Notes under the pieces: model-generated
What the model saw: only the letters and a program-made list of their open reading frames with translations
What the model was told of the DNA's origin: nothing
Database searches by the model: none
NCBI GenBank assembly: GCA_023434825.1
Contig: JAEYSH010000193.1
Span: 1-11,524 of the forward strand
Reading direction: 5' to 3'
DNA from: Methanobacteriota archaeon
GTDB taxonomy: Archaea > Methanobacteriota > Methanobacteria > Methanobacteriales > Methanobacteriaceae
DNA length: 11,524 bases
Shown: piece after piece, positions 1 through 6,905 of the stretch
How the letters are laid out: each line of letters opens with the position of its first letter
Position numbering within the stretch: the stretch's first letter is position 1
Program-made: the position numbers and the translations under genes

Positions 1-558
1 TAAATTTTTAAAGCTTCTTAAAGTAGGATCAACTTCTTTTACATTAACAAATTTGACATTTAAAGAGTTAATTAATGAATTAACGTCTCTTTTACCATTT
101 TTTATTAATTCTTCAATTTTATTCAAATTATTTTTTTGGTAAATAGAATGTAAAGGCTCAATATGTCCATCATCCCATTTAGGAACTACAACATCTGTAC
201 CAAATTCTTCAATAACTTTAAACATCCCTAAAATGAATTTTTTAGAGATAAATGGAGAATCGCATGGTAAAATTTGAGCTTTGTCAGATTCTATATTAGA
301 AAGACCTGTAAAAATTCCAATTAATGGTCCCTGATCTTTTGAGATGTCGGTTACAATTTTAACATTATTTTGATTTAATAGTTTATTGTAATCTTCAATT
401 TGATTTTTATCTCTTAAAACAACAATTATTTCATCTGCGAACTCTTTAATAGAATCAATAGTATGTAAAATCATAGGCTTTCCCTTTAATAAAAGAGAAC
501 CCTTATCTTTACCCATTCGGGTACTTCTTCCACCACAGAGAATAATTACAGATTTCAT
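1..558 (-). CDS. mobA: Molybdenum cofactor guanylyltransferase (MobA family), C-terminus beyond the left edge
   Basis: The reading frame opens at ATG 558 and stays open for 186 codons to base 1, so the C-terminus lies outside the window. MobA proteins transfer GMP from GTP to molybdopterin (Mo or W), giving the guanine-dinucleotide cofactor of enzymes such as formate dehydrogenase and formylmethanofuran dehydrogenase. Visible motifs are the nucleotide-binding loop LCGGRSTRMGKDK (residues 7-19), D71, the metal-site CDSPF (99-103) and EPLH (134-137), all in family order. The last readable residues, DPTLRSFKNL, resemble the point where MobA proteins end about 15-25 residues later. No Shine-Dalgarno site precedes the ATG, so a leaderless or short-leader start is possible. 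The gene lies downstream of guaB, which supplies guanine nucleotide. A related nucleotidyltransferase with another pterin or sugar substrate cannot be fully excluded. Confidence 0.87.
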   Translation of the reverse strand, partial: MKSVIILCGGRSTRMGKDKGSLLLKGKPMILHTIDSIKEFADEIIVVLRDKNQIEDYNKLLNQNNVKIVTDISKDQGPLIGIFTGLSNIESDKAQILPCDSPFISKKFILGMFKVIEEFGTDVVVPKWDDGHIEPLHSIYQKNNLNKIEELIKNGKRDVNSLINSLNVKFVNVKEVDPTLRSFKNL

Positions 559-588
559 GATATTTACATAAAAAAAGTTTAAAATATC

Positions 589-685
589 ATCCTGCGGAAG
601 ATATAAATTTTTATTTATTACTTCCGCAGCGAAAAACATAGTTTTTCGCGAGGATTTTTGATCAATCCTTTTTTTATAAAAAAGG
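589..685 (-). other. Nested palindromic element between guaB and mobA (possible structured RNA or repeat)
   Basis: Seen directly: bases 589-593 can pair with 651-655. Inside, 594-600 pairs with 621-627, followed by a 2x2 internal loop and a 6-bp stem (603-608/613-618) with a TTTT loop. Next to it, 629-637 pairs with 641-649 around a 3-nt loop. Together these form a compact three-way junction with almost no unpaired bases at the junction. Upstream on the minus strand, 667-674 pairs with 678-685, and 651-656 can alternatively pair with 664-669, in competition with the outer stem. A T7 run follows at about 571-579. The GC content of the stems is well above the surroundings. It could be a terminator or processing site after guaB, a regulatory leader of mobA, or a copy of a dispersed palindromic repeat. 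The sequence alone does not decide. Confidence 0.6.
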
Positions 686-692
686 TTGAAGT

Positions 693-2180
693 TTACATTA
701 ACCTTGCTGTAGGATAATTCGGGCTTTCGTTAGTTATTGTCAGATCATGTGGATGACTTTCTGTCATTCCGCTTGCAGTAATTCTAATAAGTTTAGCGTT
801 TTCTTTCATTGCAGTTATATCCTTAGCACCACAGTAACCCATTGAAGATTTAAGGCCGCCAACTAACTGGAATAAAACTTCTTTAACTGGTCCCTTGTAT
901 GGAACAACACCTTCAACTCCTTCTGGTACTAATTTGGCGTGTTTCATTGGCCCTTTGACTTCCTGGAAATAACGGTCAGTTCCTGCGCCTACTCCACCAG
1001 TCATTGCTCCAAGTGATCCCATTCCGCGGTATTGTTTGAATTTACGTCCGTTCATGATAACAACATCACCCGGCGCTTCATATGTACCTGCAAGTAAACT
1101 TCCGAGCATAACAGCATCAGCTCCGACTGCTATAGCTTTTGCTACATCACCAGAGAACCTCAATCCTCCATCACCTATAACTGGAACTTCATAATCTTTA
1201 GCAACATCTGCAACATCGGATATTGCTGTTAGTTGAGGTACACCAACTCCTGCAATTATTCTGGTTGTACAAATTGATCCAGGACCAATTCCCACTTTAA
1301 GACCATCAATTTCTTTGGCTAATAAAGCTTCTGCTGCTCCGGGTGTAGCAATATTTCCTACAATTAAATCTGCATCGATATTATCTTTTATTTTTTTGGC
1401 AGCATCTACAACGTTTAAATTGTGTGCATGTGCTACGTCAATAGCGAGAATATCAGCTCCAGCTTCATCAAGAGCGATAGCACGTTCAAGATCAAATGGT
1501 CCTGTTGCTGCAGCTACCATAAATTTCCCTTTTTTATCTCTTGAAGCATTTGGGAATTTTTTTCGCTCTAATATATCCCTTATAGTAACTATGCCCATTA
1601 ATTTTCTATCTCTAACAACTGGAAGTCGTTCTACTTTATTTTCATATGCAATATCCAGTGCTTCTTGTGGAGTTGTTGATTCTGGTATTGTAAGTACTTC
1701 TTCAGTCATTATTTCTCTGACTTTTTTATTCGCATCGGAGTTAATAATTGGTTTGATATCTCTGCGGCTTATTATTCCAATTACATCATCATTTTCCACA
1801 ACAGGAAGCCCGCTTACATCTTCCATGTTCATTATCTGCTTAGCTTCTTTTATAGAAGCATCAGGACTAATTGTGATTACATCTCTAATAGTGAGGTCAC
1901 CAGATTGTTTAACTTTTTTGACTTCGCTAATCTGTTCTTTAATAGTCATATTCCTGTGAATAACACCTAAACCACCTTCTTGAGCCAGTGCAATAGCCAT
2001 ATTTGACTCAGTTACAGTGTCCATTGCAGAACTAATAATAGGGATATTTATTAAGTGATTTCTTGAAATTTTAGTTTTAATTTCAACATCTTTTGGTTCA
2101 ACAGATGAAGCCTGAGGCACTATTAAAAAATCATCGAATGTAAAACCTTCTGGAGCATTTTTTAATTTTTTTGAATACAT
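693..2180 (-). CDS. guaB: Inosine-5'-monophosphate dehydrogenase
   Basis: Cytosolic enzyme oxidising IMP to XMP with NAD+, the committed step of GMP synthesis. At 495 residues it has the normal length. The (beta/alpha)8 catalytic domain is interrupted at about residues 95-205 by a tandem CBS (Bateman) module, recognisable by repeated LPVV and IGIISRRD/MGIVTIRD patterns. Catalytic Cys304 lies in the GPGSICTTR loop (299-307). The phosphate-binding IGDGGLR (335-341), YRGMGSLGAM (384-393) and the flap TDRY (401-404) are intact. The start is ATG 2180, supported by AGGAGGA at 2185-2191, four bases upstream. The gene has its own promoter region with a perfect 17-bp palindrome. It lies downstream of mfnB on the same strand, 119 nt away, and 134 nt before mobA. 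Nothing suggests decay. Confidence 0.97.
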   Translation of the reverse strand: MYSKKLKNAPEGFTFDDFLIVPQASSVEPKDVEIKTKISRNHLINIPIISSAMDTVTESNMAIALAQEGGLGVIHRNMTIKEQISEVKKVKQSGDLTIRDVITISPDASIKEAKQIMNMEDVSGLPVVENDDVIGIISRRDIKPIINSDANKKVREIMTEEVLTIPESTTPQEALDIAYENKVERLPVVRDRKLMGIVTIRDILERKKFPNASRDKKGKFMVAAATGPFDLERAIALDEAGADILAIDVAHAHNLNVVDAAKKIKDNIDADLIVGNIATPGAAEALLAKEIDGLKVGIGPGSICTTRIIAGVGVPQLTAISDVADVAKDYEVPVIGDGGLRFSGDVAKAIAVGADAVMLGSLLAGTYEAPGDVVIMNGRKFKQYRGMGSLGAMTGGVGAGTDRYFQEVKGPMKHAKLVPEGVEGVVPYKGPVKEVLFQLVGGLKSSMGYCGAKDITAMKENAKLIRITASGMTESHPHDLTITNESPNYPTARLM

Positions 2181-2184
2181 AGAT

Positions 2185-2250
2185 TCCTCCTACAACCTGT
2201 TTTATCAAAATATAATAGTTTCAAACTATTTTATGATTTTAATTATAAGG
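2185..2250 (-). promoter_or_regulatory. guaB promoter region with perfect palindrome and strong ribosome site
   Basis: On the minus strand a TATA-like ATTATAAGG complement lies at about 2241-2250. It is followed by the perfect palindrome AATAGTTTGAAACTATT (2214-2230, 8-bp arms around one base) and then AGGAGGA (2185-2191) just before the ATG. With archaeal spacing of about 25 bp from the TATA box, transcription would start inside the palindrome. That is where a repressor operator would be expected. The regulator is unknown, and a role in purine control is inference. Confidence 0.5.
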
Positions 2251-2299
2251 TTGATTAAAAATAATGTTAAATTTTCTTAATTATTTGTTCTTTTTGAAA

Positions 2300-3013
2300 T
2301 TAAAAGTTATCTATCATATTTTTTAATTCCATTACTGCACTGCGGTGAATCTTCCCTGAATTTCTATCTCCACCAGTACATGCAGCACCCCTTATTCCAA
2401 CAACATCAGTTCCTAAGTTATATAATGTTTGGAGTTGATATTTTTTTACTGAACCTGCAAGGGCTGATTTTAAACCAAATTCATGAATTTTGTCGTTAAA
2501 CTCTGCAATTTTTTCTTCATTCATGAAATCAAAGAGTGTTTTGCCGTCTTTAACTGCAGTATCAACCATTGCCAGATCTGCACCAGCATCTGCTGCTACT
2601 TTTGGTATTTCCATTGGATCTACAGCTCCAACTCGATGTGCATCTGCATATCCTGAAGCAACTACGATTGCATCTTCATTATAGTCATTAACTGTTTTAA
2701 CCACGTTTTTCATTACTTCAAATGCTTCATCGTAATTTTTTGTTCCATAAAGGCCTACTTTGATGTAGTCTGCTCCTGAAACTGATGCTCCCAGTGCTGC
2801 CAGTGAAACTGTACCTGGTTTATATGGTACATCTCCTAATGTAGCGCTTACAAGCATTTCTTTAGGGGTCACTTCTCGAATGTTTTTAATGACCCATGGA
2901 AAGTTAGCTCCTAATGATCCTTCTTTTGGATTTTTAACGTCTATTATGTCTGCACCGCCTTCAATGGCTTCAAGTGCTTCCTCTGTGTTTATTGGACTTA
3001 TTAAAAGAAGCAA
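2300..3013 (-). CDS. mfnB: (5-formylfuran-3-yl)methyl phosphate synthase, methanofuran biosynthesis
   Basis: Condenses two molecules of glyceraldehyde 3-phosphate to 4-(hydroxymethyl)-2-furancarboxaldehyde phosphate, the first committed step toward the furan ring of methanofuran. It is a cytosolic TIM-barrel enzyme. The 237 residues match the family length, with conserved blocks GGADIIDVKNP (19-29), DVPYKPGTV (61-69), DYIKVGLYG (82-90), DTAVKDGKTLFD (151-162) and GIRGAACTGGDR (206-217). Lys27, the Schiff-base residue known for the Methanocaldococcus enzyme, and Lys85, Asp151 and Lys155 are all present. The start is TTG 3013, chosen because GGAGGT (3021-3026) lies seven bases upstream and no ATG fits the conserved N-terminus LLISP. 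A TATA-like GTATAATT complement lies near 3075-3083. This gene is the best evidence in the window for a methanogen. Confidence 0.96.
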   Translation of the reverse strand: MLLLISPINTEEALEAIEGGADIIDVKNPKEGSLGANFPWVIKNIREVTPKEMLVSATLGDVPYKPGTVSLAALGASVSGADYIKVGLYGTKNYDEAFEVMKNVVKTVNDYNEDAIVVASGYADAHRVGAVDPMEIPKVAADAGADLAMVDTAVKDGKTLFDFMNEEKIAEFNDKIHEFGLKSALAGSVKKYQLQTLYNLGTDVVGIRGAACTGGDRNSGKIHRSAVMELKNMIDNF

Positions 3014-3094
3014 AATATATACCTCCGTTTTTCGTATGAATTAAATTAAACTAATTTTTGTTCTATTTGTAAAAAATTATACTCCCAATTATTT

Positions 3095-3113
3095 AAAGTT
3101 ATCATTTAACTTT
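3095..3113. promoter_or_regulatory. Inverted repeat in the gap before mfnB
   Basis: AAAGTTA (3095-3101) and TAACTTT (3107-3113) form a perfect 7-bp inverted repeat with a 5-nt loop, in the 150-nt gap between the LUD gene and mfnB. It sits just upstream of the TATA-like element of mfnB. It could be an operator or a weak terminator hairpin for the upstream pair. In sequence this AT-rich, chance is also plausible. Confidence 0.3.
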
Positions 3114-3163
3114 TAATAAGATTTTATTTTTATTTTTATTAATTATTTTTTAATATTCAATGT

Positions 3164-4375
3164 TTAAAAAGGTGATCCCCTTCTTTTAATTTTTTTAACA
3201 GTTTTAATATGTTTTTCGGGGAAAAATCCATTTTTAACAGATTCGTTTCTTATTTTTTCAATTATTTCACTGGATTTTATATTAACTGGACATTCTAAAG
3301 TACACTGTCCGCATGAAGTACATTTAAAAAGCCCTGAATCAAAACAGGTTTCTATATCTTTAATAAAACGACTGAAAGATACTCCTCTCCCCCCAAGATA
3401 ACCTTTATAGCCAAATTCATTACCTGTTACGTTATATACAGGACATGAAACAATACAACTGCCACAGCCAATACATAAAAGACAATCTGAGTATTCTTCA
3501 AGTAATTTACTTCTTCCGTTATCAAGAAGGATTACTATAACTCTTTTAGCGCCGTACATATCTTTTAAAAGTATTTGTTCTATATCGGCAGTCTTAGAAG
3601 GTGATGAAATCACATTCATGTATGCAGGTATCTTTTTTCCTGTAGCAAAAATTGTTTCAAGCTTTACAACGCTAATAGCTTCTTCAACAGTTCTAACTAG
3701 TTTATCTATGCCTACAACAACAATGTGGATGTCTTTCAGGGATACCAGTGAAATATTGCCTTCGTTATGAACCATTAATAATGCTCCGTCATAAGCAGCG
3801 ACTGAATTAGCCCCAGTAATTCCTATGGAACATTTTGAAAGTCTTTCCAGGACATCATGTTTAATAACATCTAAAATTTCCCTTGGTTCAGGTTTTACTT
3901 CTTTTTTAAACTTTTCGGAAGCTATTTTAGCTATTTGTTCCATATCAAGATGTGCTGCGGGCCCTATTGGGTGTGAAGGTCCTGAACTTTCTGGATCAAT
4001 CTGTACAATTCGATCTCCAAGGTCAGTTTCCACTATTTCAATTCCTTTATTTTCCAGGAATTCTGTTAATCCTAATTCATTTATAGTATTTGATTTAGAT
4101 TTGGAGATGATTTCCTCTTCTTTAACAATATTATAAATTCCATCAAGTGCTTCTTTTTGATTTTTTGCAAAAATAACTTCCATACCGTTATTTTCAAATT
4201 TATTAATTGCTATATCAATGAGATCATTTAAATTATTAACAGAAAATTCCCGTATTTTTTTAACATCCTCTTGAAGGTCTAATATGTCCTTATTTTCATC
4301 CTTTAAAAGCTGTTCTTTCCTATCCCTGAGTATTTTAAATGATTTATGTAGAGATTTAAGGTTATTTTCCTGCAT
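3164..4375 (-). CDS. LUD-domain protein with C-terminal double [4Fe-4S] ferredoxin module (LutB/LldF-like)
   Basis: 403 residues. Residues ~50-290 are a LUD (DUF162) domain, recognised by GITGANSVAAYDGALLMV (185-202), NEGN (204-207) and HIVVVGIDKLV (217-227). It is followed by two ferredoxin-type cluster motifs: C301xxC304xxC307xxxC311P and C352xxC355xxC358xxxC362P. There are extra cysteines at 298 and 344. No signal peptide or membrane segment is seen, so it should be cytosolic. In bacteria LutB works with LutA and LutC in lactate oxidation. Here the only partner is the CCG protein immediately upstream, and the stop and start share one base (TAATG at 4373-4377), indicating translational coupling and a complex. 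No LutC is present in the window. The substrate and electron acceptor in a methanogen are not known from sequence. It is shorter than classical LutB (about 475). Confidence 0.85.
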   Translation of the reverse strand: MQENNLKSLHKSFKILRDRKEQLLKDENKDILDLQEDVKKIREFSVNNLNDLIDIAINKFENNGMEVIFAKNQKEALDGIYNIVKEEEIISKSKSNTINELGLTEFLENKGIEIVETDLGDRIVQIDPESSGPSHPIGPAAHLDMEQIAKIASEKFKKEVKPEPREILDVIKHDVLERLSKCSIGITGANSVAAYDGALLMVHNEGNISLVSLKDIHIVVVGIDKLVRTVEEAISVVKLETIFATGKKIPAYMNVISSPSKTADIEQILLKDMYGAKRVIVILLDNGRSKLLEEYSDCLLCIGCGSCIVSCPVYNVTGNEFGYKGYLGGRGVSFSRFIKDIETCFDSGLFKCTSCGQCTLECPVNIKSSEIIEKIRNESVKNGFFPEKHIKTVKKIKRRGSPF

Positions 4376-5073
4376 TAATTCACCACATTATCTTTTTTAA
4401 TAGCTTTTAAAAGGATTTCAGATATATCTAAAACTTTTAATTCATCCGAGCATGCAGAATCAAGGTTTAATATACAAAATGGACATGATGTAGCAATAAT
4501 ATTTGCATCAGTAATTTTAGCATCCGCCATACGTGATTTAGCAATATTTTCAGTAATTTCAGGATAAGCTGATCTTACACCTGCTCCAGCACCGCAACAT
4601 CTTGATTTTTCTTTATTACGTTCCATTTCATTAAATTTAGCTATTTTATTTATTATTTTCCTCGGAGCATCATATTCTTCCATTTGCCTTCCTAAATGGC
4701 ATGGATCATGATATGTAACCACTTCTTCAATAAATTCAGGTTCTATTTTTCCCTTTTCTATGAGTTCACTAAAAAGCTGTGAAGTATGAATTACGTTAAT
4801 TTCAGTTTCAAATAGTTCTTTATAGTCTTTTTTAAATGTTTTATAGCATCCAGCGCATGAAACTAATACTTTATTTCCTTTAATTTCTTTAAAAGTATTT
4901 TTCATTACTTCCTTTGCTTCTTCAGGGAATCCAGTTCTAAGTAGAAATGATCCACAGCATTTTTCATTATCTAATATTCTGTAATCTATTTCGGCACGTT
5001 TAAGTATCTCTTCTGTTGATTTTTCTATATTATCAAGCTTTTCCCTTGCTAAACAGCCTCTGAAATATATCAT
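4375..5073 (-). CDS. Two-CCG-domain iron-sulfur protein (LutA / HdrB-like)
   Basis: About 232 residues, cytosolic, with two complete CCG (cysteine-rich) domains. Numbering from ATG 5073: C7, C39-C40-G, C73xxC76; then C125, C159-C160-G, C197xxC200. The spacing fits the CX31-39CCX35-36CXXC signature known to bind the non-cubane [4Fe-4S] cluster of HdrB and found in LutA, GlpC and GlcF. The preferred start is ATG 5073, because GTGA (5079-5082) lies five bases upstream as a Shine-Dalgarno site. The decayed paralogue at 7389 begins at the same MIYFRGC with GGTG at a matching distance. A GTG at 5082 would add three residues and use up that site. The gene is coupled to the LUD protein by a one-base overlap. 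The likely role is the electron-transfer or thiol/hydroxyacid redox half of a two-subunit enzyme; the substrate is unknown. Confidence 0.85.
   Translation of the reverse strand: MIYFRGCLAREKLDNIEKSTEEILKRAEIDYRILDNEKCCGSFLLRTGFPEEAKEVMKNTFKEIKGNKVLVSCAGCYKTFKKDYKELFETEINVIHTSQLFSELIEKGKIEPEFIEEVVTYHDPCHLGRQMEEYDAPRKIINKIAKFNEMERNKEKSRCCGAGAGVRSAYPEITENIAKSRMADAKITDANIIATSCPFCILNLDSACSDELKVLDISEILLKAIKKDNVVN
4605..4637. repeat. 33-nt block identical to 6932-6964 in the decayed paralogue
   Basis: These 33 bases inside the CCG gene recur without mismatch at 6932-6964. After a 2-base deletion in the second copy, about 16 further bases match. The block encodes the stretch around FNEMERNKEK. Flanking parts of the two copies are visibly much more divergent, so the block stands out as a patch of high identity. 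Confidence 0.85.
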
Positions 5074-5120
5074 AATATTCACTAAAGTTTATTTAATTTA
5101 TTGATTAAAAAAATAAGGTT

Positions 5121-5150
5121 TATTCTAAGAATATTTTTATTATATAATAA
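5121..5150 (-). promoter_or_regulatory. Putative promoter/operator of the CCG-LUD pair
   Basis: The 163-nt gap before the CCG gene contains the AT palindrome TTATTATATAATAA (5137-5150), a good archaeal TATA candidate. Ten bases or fewer downstream on the minus strand lies a second palindrome, TATTCTAAGAATA (5121-5133, 6-bp arms around one base). Transcription would start about 45 nt before ATG 5073. The arrangement of TATA box then palindrome repeats that seen at guaB, with a different palindrome sequence. The function is inferred from position only. Confidence 0.4.
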
Positions 5151-5236
5151 TTAATTGATATACTTGAATAAATAATTAATTGAAAAAGATATTTCTTTAA
5201 AAACTAAATTTAAGTAATTTATAGGCCATATTTAAT

Positions 5237-6130
5237 CTATTTTTTATTAATTTTGATCCAAAAAGAGCCACCGTAAGCTTCTATTCCTTTCATTTTAGGA
5301 TTTTCCCATAATGGTTTCATAATATTTTTTAATTCATTATCCTGTGTAATAAAATTATTTGGTAAGATTACTTCAAGTTTTTTTTCATCTGCTAGAAGAT
5401 ATGATGCAAGTAAATACTGTTCTGAGAAATATCTTCCTCTCCATTCTGGAGGATAATCATACGGAAGAAATATATCATGAAATTGAACAATAACTCCTTT
5501 TTTTAATTCAGGTAAAATATCCAAAAAAACTACTGTTACATCTGAATTCATGAAAGAAAAATGTGAGTTATCTACAAATAAAATATCTCCTTCTCCTAAT
5601 TCTTGGAATATACTTGTATCTATGTTTTCAACAGGTTTTCTAATTACTTCATCACAAATTGAATCTATTTCAGCCCTAGGATTAGGATCAAATGATGTTA
5701 TTTTTGTTTTTAATTTATGATTTCTAATTGAATGTTTTGCAAATTTAGTGGAATTTCCAGAACCTATTTCAAAATAATTTTTAGGATTATTGAGAGCCAT
5801 AAAGCTATATAAAGCAGCTGCATCCAATCCAGGTAACCATCCATTGTTCCATGAAGGGTATGTTGGATTATTTTTATTTTCATTCATACTAATATTAATG
5901 AAGTTTTCTTTATATTCTAAAATTTTAGTTAGATTCTCCTTATAAAGTTCTCTATTACTATTTATTATACTAAATAGGCTTTTATGAGGCGATTTTCCAT
6001 ATCCATATCTAGATTGAGGATTACCGGGGTATTCAACAAATATAGGATGAGCTTTTCTTAGTAATGCGAATATAGGGCCTCTATGCATTGGATGTTTGTT
6101 TAGGTATTCGAAAAGATATTCTTTAAACAT
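5237..6130 (-). CDS. Class I SAM-dependent methyltransferase-like protein
   Basis: 297 residues with no signal peptide or membrane span. The central part has a Rossmann methyltransferase pattern: motif I YFEIGSGNSTKFA (119-131), a SAM-ribose acidic position D148 in SFDPNPRAEID, an LFVDNSH strand (184-190) where this superfamily often has DGxHxY, and VQFHDIF (215-221). The pattern resembles the Methyltransf_24 group found in polysaccharide and secondary-metabolite clusters. The ~95-residue N-terminal extension (rich in Pro, Tyr, His, Asn) is not recognised. The start is ATG 6130, with a weak GTGA at about 6135-6138. It has its own TATA-like promoter. The acceptor is unknown; methylation of a surface glycan or its lipid-linked precursor is inferred from the glycosyltransferase cluster on the other side of the pseudogene region. 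Confidence 0.7.
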   Translation of the reverse strand: MFKEYLFEYLNKHPMHRGPIFALLRKAHPIFVEYPGNPQSRYGYGKSPHKSLFSIINSNRELYKENLTKILEYKENFINISMNENKNNPTYPSWNNGWLPGLDAAALYSFMALNNPKNYFEIGSGNSTKFAKHSIRNHKLKTKITSFDPNPRAEIDSICDEVIRKPVENIDTSIFQELGEGDILFVDNSHFSFMNSDVTVVFLDILPELKKGVIVQFHDIFLPYDYPPEWRGRYFSEQYLLASYLLADEKKLEVILPNNFITQDNELKNIMKPLWENPKMKGIEAYGGSFWIKINKK

Positions 6131-6190
6131 TTTTTCACAAATTTATTTTTTAATAACGAAGAATTTTAATCTGTTCTAATTATTGAATAT

Positions 6191-6220
6191 TATTTATATA
6201 ATTTATCTATTTATAGATAA
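6191..6220 (-). promoter_or_regulatory. Putative promoter of the methyltransferase-like gene
   Basis: Minus-strand TATATAAATA (6191-6200) is a canonical archaeal TATA match, about 60 nt before ATG 6130. Just upstream of it is a 7-bp inverted repeat, TTATCTA (6203-6209) and TAGATAA (6214-6220), around a 4-nt spacer, where a BRE-overlapping regulator could bind. The rest of the 155-nt gap (6131-6285) is AT-rich with nothing else recognised. Confidence 0.4.
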
Positions 6221-6285
6221 TAATTGTTTATTACTTTCTTTTTATAAATTAACCTAATTATTTACTAAGATTCAGTTTATATATT

Positions 6286-6905
6286 TTATTTAAATAAGGG
6301 TCTAATAAACAAGAAATTATAGATTACTCCATATGCATACAGTATGTGCTGAATGGGCACAAGTAAAAATACAAGCAATGAATAAATAGATTTTGTTTTA
6401 AAAAGTAGATCTGCAAATACAGCTATTTTATATATTATATAAATCCCCAATGGGATTAGAAATATCCATCCAAATAATAAATATAATTGAATTAAGTAAA
6501 TCAAATAGAAAAATAATAATAATAGGGTAAAAAAAACTTTAATTTTAAAAAATCAGTTTTTTAATAGTATTTGCAATATTTAATCCATATATAATCATAT
6601 TTTTGGAAAATCGGGTTATTGAATCAGTTCACGATGATATAATTTGGCTTCTTTAACGTAAAGGAACTTATAACCATTTAAGCCCAATTAAAGATTTAGT
6701 TCGGTGCCATAAGGCATGTTTAAGCTCTCATCGTATCTGAATTTACTTATTATTTCTTTTTTATAAATAGCATCGTATTGGAAATGCTTTTTAAATATTT
6801 AACATTTCTCTGGGAAAATGCAAAATTTTCACTAGATGCAATAATAGATGTTAATAAATGGTCTATTATTAATTTTTTCTTGTCATCAGTTTGTGCTATT
6901 AAACG
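6286..6905 (-). pseudogene. Decayed family-2 glycosyltransferase with membrane C-terminus (remnant)
   Basis: No intact frame, but several adjoining minus-strand pieces read in order as a GT2 enzyme like the intact one at 7490-8488. At about 6745-6905 there is an open stretch ending SISNTMLF, resembling RVDTVAFG. At 6628-6774 AIYKKEIISKF and then FRYDESLNMPYGTELNL are followed by a stop and LGLNGYKFLYVKEAKLYHR, matching the acidic ED/helix/AxxxH region of GT2. The ED acids themselves are missing. After a frame change YGLNIANTIKK appears near 6560-6595 (intact copy: YGMGRSRLLKK). From 6552 a hydrophobic frame runs to the stop at 6286 and ends LLVPIQHILYAYGVIYNFLF, close to LVFPIEHIYYSIGFIRNFF. 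The N-terminal nucleotide-binding part is absent. The last 72 codons after TTG 6504 could be mistaken for a small membrane protein. The frame is open upstream of that TTG to a stop at 6553-6555. Confidence 0.75.

Noticed and set aside
1315..1959. Long plus-strand open frame opposite guaB
   Set aside because: It lies entirely antisense to a well-conserved enzyme, has no ribosome site or recognisable motif, and its Ser/Ile-rich composition is typical of a shadow frame. The same applies to 2490-2684 and 3825-4136 on the plus strand, and to 7423-7713 on the minus strand.
6286..6504. A separate 72-residue small membrane protein starting at TTG 6504
   Set aside because: The frame is open upstream to 6553-6555 without a real start, and its end matches the C-terminal membrane segment of the glycosyltransferase at 7490-8488. 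It is better explained as the tail of the decayed GT2.
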